A DNA stretch of 55,481 nucleotides, taken from contig JAAYYF010000090.1 of the NCBI GenBank assembly GCA_012515535.1, positions 1 to 55,481 on the forward strand, in the 5' to 3' direction. Positions 53,955 to 55,481 of the stretch are shown here, piece after piece. Source of the DNA: Deinococcales bacterium. GTDB lineage: Bacteria; Deinococcota; Deinococci; Deinococcales; Trueperaceae. Numbering within the stretch: the first letter of the stretch is position 1; each line of letters begins with the position of its first letter. Below the pieces are notes generated by a model. The model was not told the origin of the DNA and did no database searches. It was given only the letters and a program-made list of their open reading frames with translations. A program made the translations under genes and the position numbers.

Positions 53955-55142
53955 ATGCCGCCCGCCGAGCACCCGGCCGCTACCGCCGCCAGCGCCCCTA
54001 GGCCCACCGAGGGACGCGTCGCCGCCCTCTACCTGCACGTCCCGTTCTGCCCCAGCGTCTGCCCGTACTGCGACTTCCACAAGATGCTGCGCAGCGAGCC
54101 GCTGGTGGCGCGCTACCTCGACCGGCTGGAGGCGGAGGCGGCGGAGGTGGCGACCGCGTACCCCGGCCCCCTCGACACCGTCTACCTGGGCGGTGGCACC
54201 CCCTCGCACCTGCGCGACGCGGAGCTCGAGCGCGTGTTCGCGGCGCTGCGCCGCGGCTGGGCCGACGCCGACGGGCGCGTGGGGCGCCTGGAGACCACGC
54301 TCGAGGCCGACCCCCTCACCTTCGACGCGCGGCGCCTCGAGCTGTTCCGGCGGCTCGGCGTCACGCGCCTCTCGATCGGGCTGCAGTCGAGCCAGGACGC
54401 GGTGCTCGCCTACCTGGGGCGCGCGCACGACGCGGAGGCTGGGCTCGAGGCGGTGCGCCTGGCGCTGGCGTCGGGCATGCGCGTGAACGTCGACGTGATC
54501 ATGGCGGTGCCCGGCCAGCGGCTGGCCGACGACCTGCGCACGGTGCTCGACCTGGGCGTGAACCACCTGAGCGTCTACAGCCTCACCATCGAGCCGGACA
54601 CGCCGTTCGGCCGCCGCGGCATCGTGATCGACCCCGACGTCGACGCCGACGCCTTCGAGCTGGCCGGCGACGTCGTCGCGGAGTACGGCCTGGAGCGCTA
54701 CGAGGTCAGCAACTTCGCGCGCCCCGGCGAGGAGTCGCTGCACAACCTCGCCTACTGGCGCGGCGACCGCTACCTGGCGCTCGGCCCCGGCGCCTCGGCC
54801 TACCTGCCCGAGGGCGCCTTCGGCACGCGCACCAAGAACCCGCCCATCAAGACCTGGCTGCTGGGCGCGCCGCCCGAGCGCGACGTGCTCGACGCCGACG
54901 ACGTGGTGCTCGAGCGCCTCATGACCGGCCTGCGCACACGCGAGGGCGTCGACCTGGCGCGCCTCGAGGCGCGCACCGGGCGCGCGCTGGCCGCGGTGGC
55001 GCCCGCCTGGCTGCGCGACGCCACGCGCCACGGCCTGCTCGTCCTCGAGGGCAGCGTGCTGCGCGCCACCCCGCTGGGCCTGGAACGGCTCGACGCCCTG
55101 CTGCGCGCCTTCGTGGGCAGCAGGGCGTCGACGCCGGCCTGA
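53955..55142 (+). CDS. hemW: Radical SAM protein HemW (heme chaperone / coproporphyrinogen III oxidase-like)
   Basis: A 395-residue radical SAM protein. The 4Fe-4S cluster motif is in YLHVPFCPSVCPYCDFHK (CxxxCxxC). TVYLGGGTPSHLRDAELERV, TLEADPLTFDARRLELFRRL, GVTRLSIGLQSSQDAVLAYL, ALASGMRVNVDVIMAVPGQR and VNHLSVYSLTIEPDTPFGRR are typical of HemW, as is YEVSNFARPGEESLHNLAYW. HemW inserts heme into respiratory enzymes and lacks true HemN activity; the CPYC form without the extra Cys of HemN (CxxxCxxCxC) favours HemW. The ATG at 53955 is chosen because the -10 box excludes the earlier ATG at 53895. Confidence 0.93.
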   Translation: MPPAEHPAATAASAPRPTEGRVAALYLHVPFCPSVCPYCDFHKMLRSEPLVARYLDRLEAEAAEVATAYPGPLDTVYLGGGTPSHLRDAELERVFAALRRGWADADGRVGRLETTLEADPLTFDARRLELFRRLGVTRLSIGLQSSQDAVLAYLGRAHDAEAGLEAVRLALASGMRVNVDVIMAVPGQRLADDLRTVLDLGVNHLSVYSLTIEPDTPFGRRGIVIDPDVDADAFELAGDVVAEYGLERYEVSNFARPGEESLHNLAYWRGDRYLALGPGASAYLPEGAFGTRTKNPPIKTWLLGAPPERDVLDADDVVLERLMTGLRTREGVDLARLEARTGRALAAVAPAWLRDATRHGLLVLEGSVLRATPLGLERLDALLRAFVGSRASTPA

Positions 55143-55163
55143 CCGGCCCGCGGGGCCGCGGCG

Positions 55164-55200
55164 CGGCGGGCGGGGCGAACGCGTGCCCCCGCCCGCCGCT
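55164..55200. terminator. 13-bp hairpin between hemW and the last gene
   Basis: GCGGCGGGCGGGG and CCCCGCCCGCCGC form a perfect 13-bp stem with an 11-nt loop between converging genes. No T-run is present. Confidence 0.65.
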
Positions 55201-55211
55201 CGCTACCTAGC

Positions 55212-55481
55212 TCAGCGCCCCTCCCGCACCCGGCTCTTGGCGGCCGCGGCCTCGGCCTGCTTCAGGAGCCGCACCAGCACCGTGCCCGACGCCAGGTCGA
55301 GGGCGTCGGCGGCGCGCACGCTGGCGAGCGCGTCCTGGTAGCGCGTCAGCGGCGCCAGTGGCGCCAGGAACTCCTCGAGCTCGTGGGCGGGGCGCTCCTT
55401 GACGAACGTGGCGGTGAGGCGCTGCTGCACCTCGCGCAGGTCCATCACCAGGTCGGTGAGCGCCGCCTTCTCCCAGGGGCC
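55212..55481 (-). CDS. C-terminal end of a gene cut by the window edge
   Basis: The reading frame stays open from the stop at 55212 to the window edge (90 codons), so this is probably the 3' end of a longer gene rather than a 78-codon gene starting with the GTG at 55448. The visible protein is helical and soluble: WEKAALTDLVMDLREVQQRL, HELEEFLAPLAPLTRYQDAL, ASVRAADALDLASGTVLVRL. The WEK-A-L-D-L pattern followed by QQRLT recalls the C-terminus of large NAD-dependent glutamate dehydrogenases, but this is a guess from memory. Confidence 0.5.
   Translation of the reverse strand, partial: GPWEKAALTDLVMDLREVQQRLTATFVKERPAHELEEFLAPLAPLTRYQDALASVRAADALDLASGTVLVRLLKQAEAAAAKSRVREGR

Noticed and set aside
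55212-55448. A complete 78-codon gene at the window end
   Set aside because: The frame stays open through the window edge and the GTG start has no ribosome site, so it is more likely the 3' end of a longer gene.

Overview
The window is a 55 kb piece of a very GC-rich bacterial chromosome, packed with housekeeping genes and with no mobile element, CRISPR array, rRNA or tRNA gene that I can see. The BCKDH E1 alpha protein resembles the Thermus enzyme closely. Many genes start directly downstream of a TANNNT -10 box, a style known from Deinococcus. Together these suggest a member of the Deinococcota, perhaps near Truepera; this placement is inference.

Layout. 1-3.1 kb (-): ribbon-helix-helix protein, secreted alpha/beta hydrolase, SPFH membrane protein. 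3.3-9.2 kb: dcd (+); an operon of micro-ORF, unknown protein, OmpR-type regulator and histidine kinase (-); a TPR membrane protein and truB (+). 9.3-15.7 kb: alanine dehydrogenase (+), a degenerate FMN-dehydrogenase-like gene with ruvA (-), a NatAB-type exporter (+), malQ (-). 15.7-23.4 kb: two BmpA-family permeases, one greatly enlarged, MoxR/DUF58, a GNAT acetyltransferase and uvrC. 23.6-27.5 kb (-): branched-chain 2-oxoacid dehydrogenase E1 alpha, E1 beta and E2 behind a long leader. 27.6-35.6 kb: membrane protein and citrate synthase (+), purA with a hydrolase (-), a class-I glutamine amidotransferase (+), and a DAHP synthase-prephenate dehydrogenase (tyrosine) operon with a probable leader peptide (+). 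35.7-44.1 kb: mreD-mrdA-minC and a thiolase (-), asparaginase (+), ftsK (-). 44.2-55.5 kb: GAF-GGDEF cyclase (+), M23-like protein with AI-2E/PerM transporter (-), THUMP-type RNA methyltransferase (-), a sugar ABC importer without ATPase (+), hemW (+), and the C-terminal end of a gene running out of the window (-).

The most unusual aspect is gene expression. About a dozen genes have TANNNT exactly 5-7 nt before their start codon and so are predicted to be translated from leaderless mRNAs. At four other promoters the same geometry places an ATG or GTG micro-ORF at the predicted transcript 5' end. Two of these (6311-6267 and 48805-48746) end in a 4-nt ATGA/GTGA overlap with the next gene, and one (32980-33105) is a Tyr-containing leader peptide with alternating hairpins before the tyrosine-biosynthesis operon. 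Nearly all convergent gene pairs are separated by a perfect GC hairpin lacking a U-tract, and two long leaders are C-rich and G-poor, which suggests Rho-dependent control.
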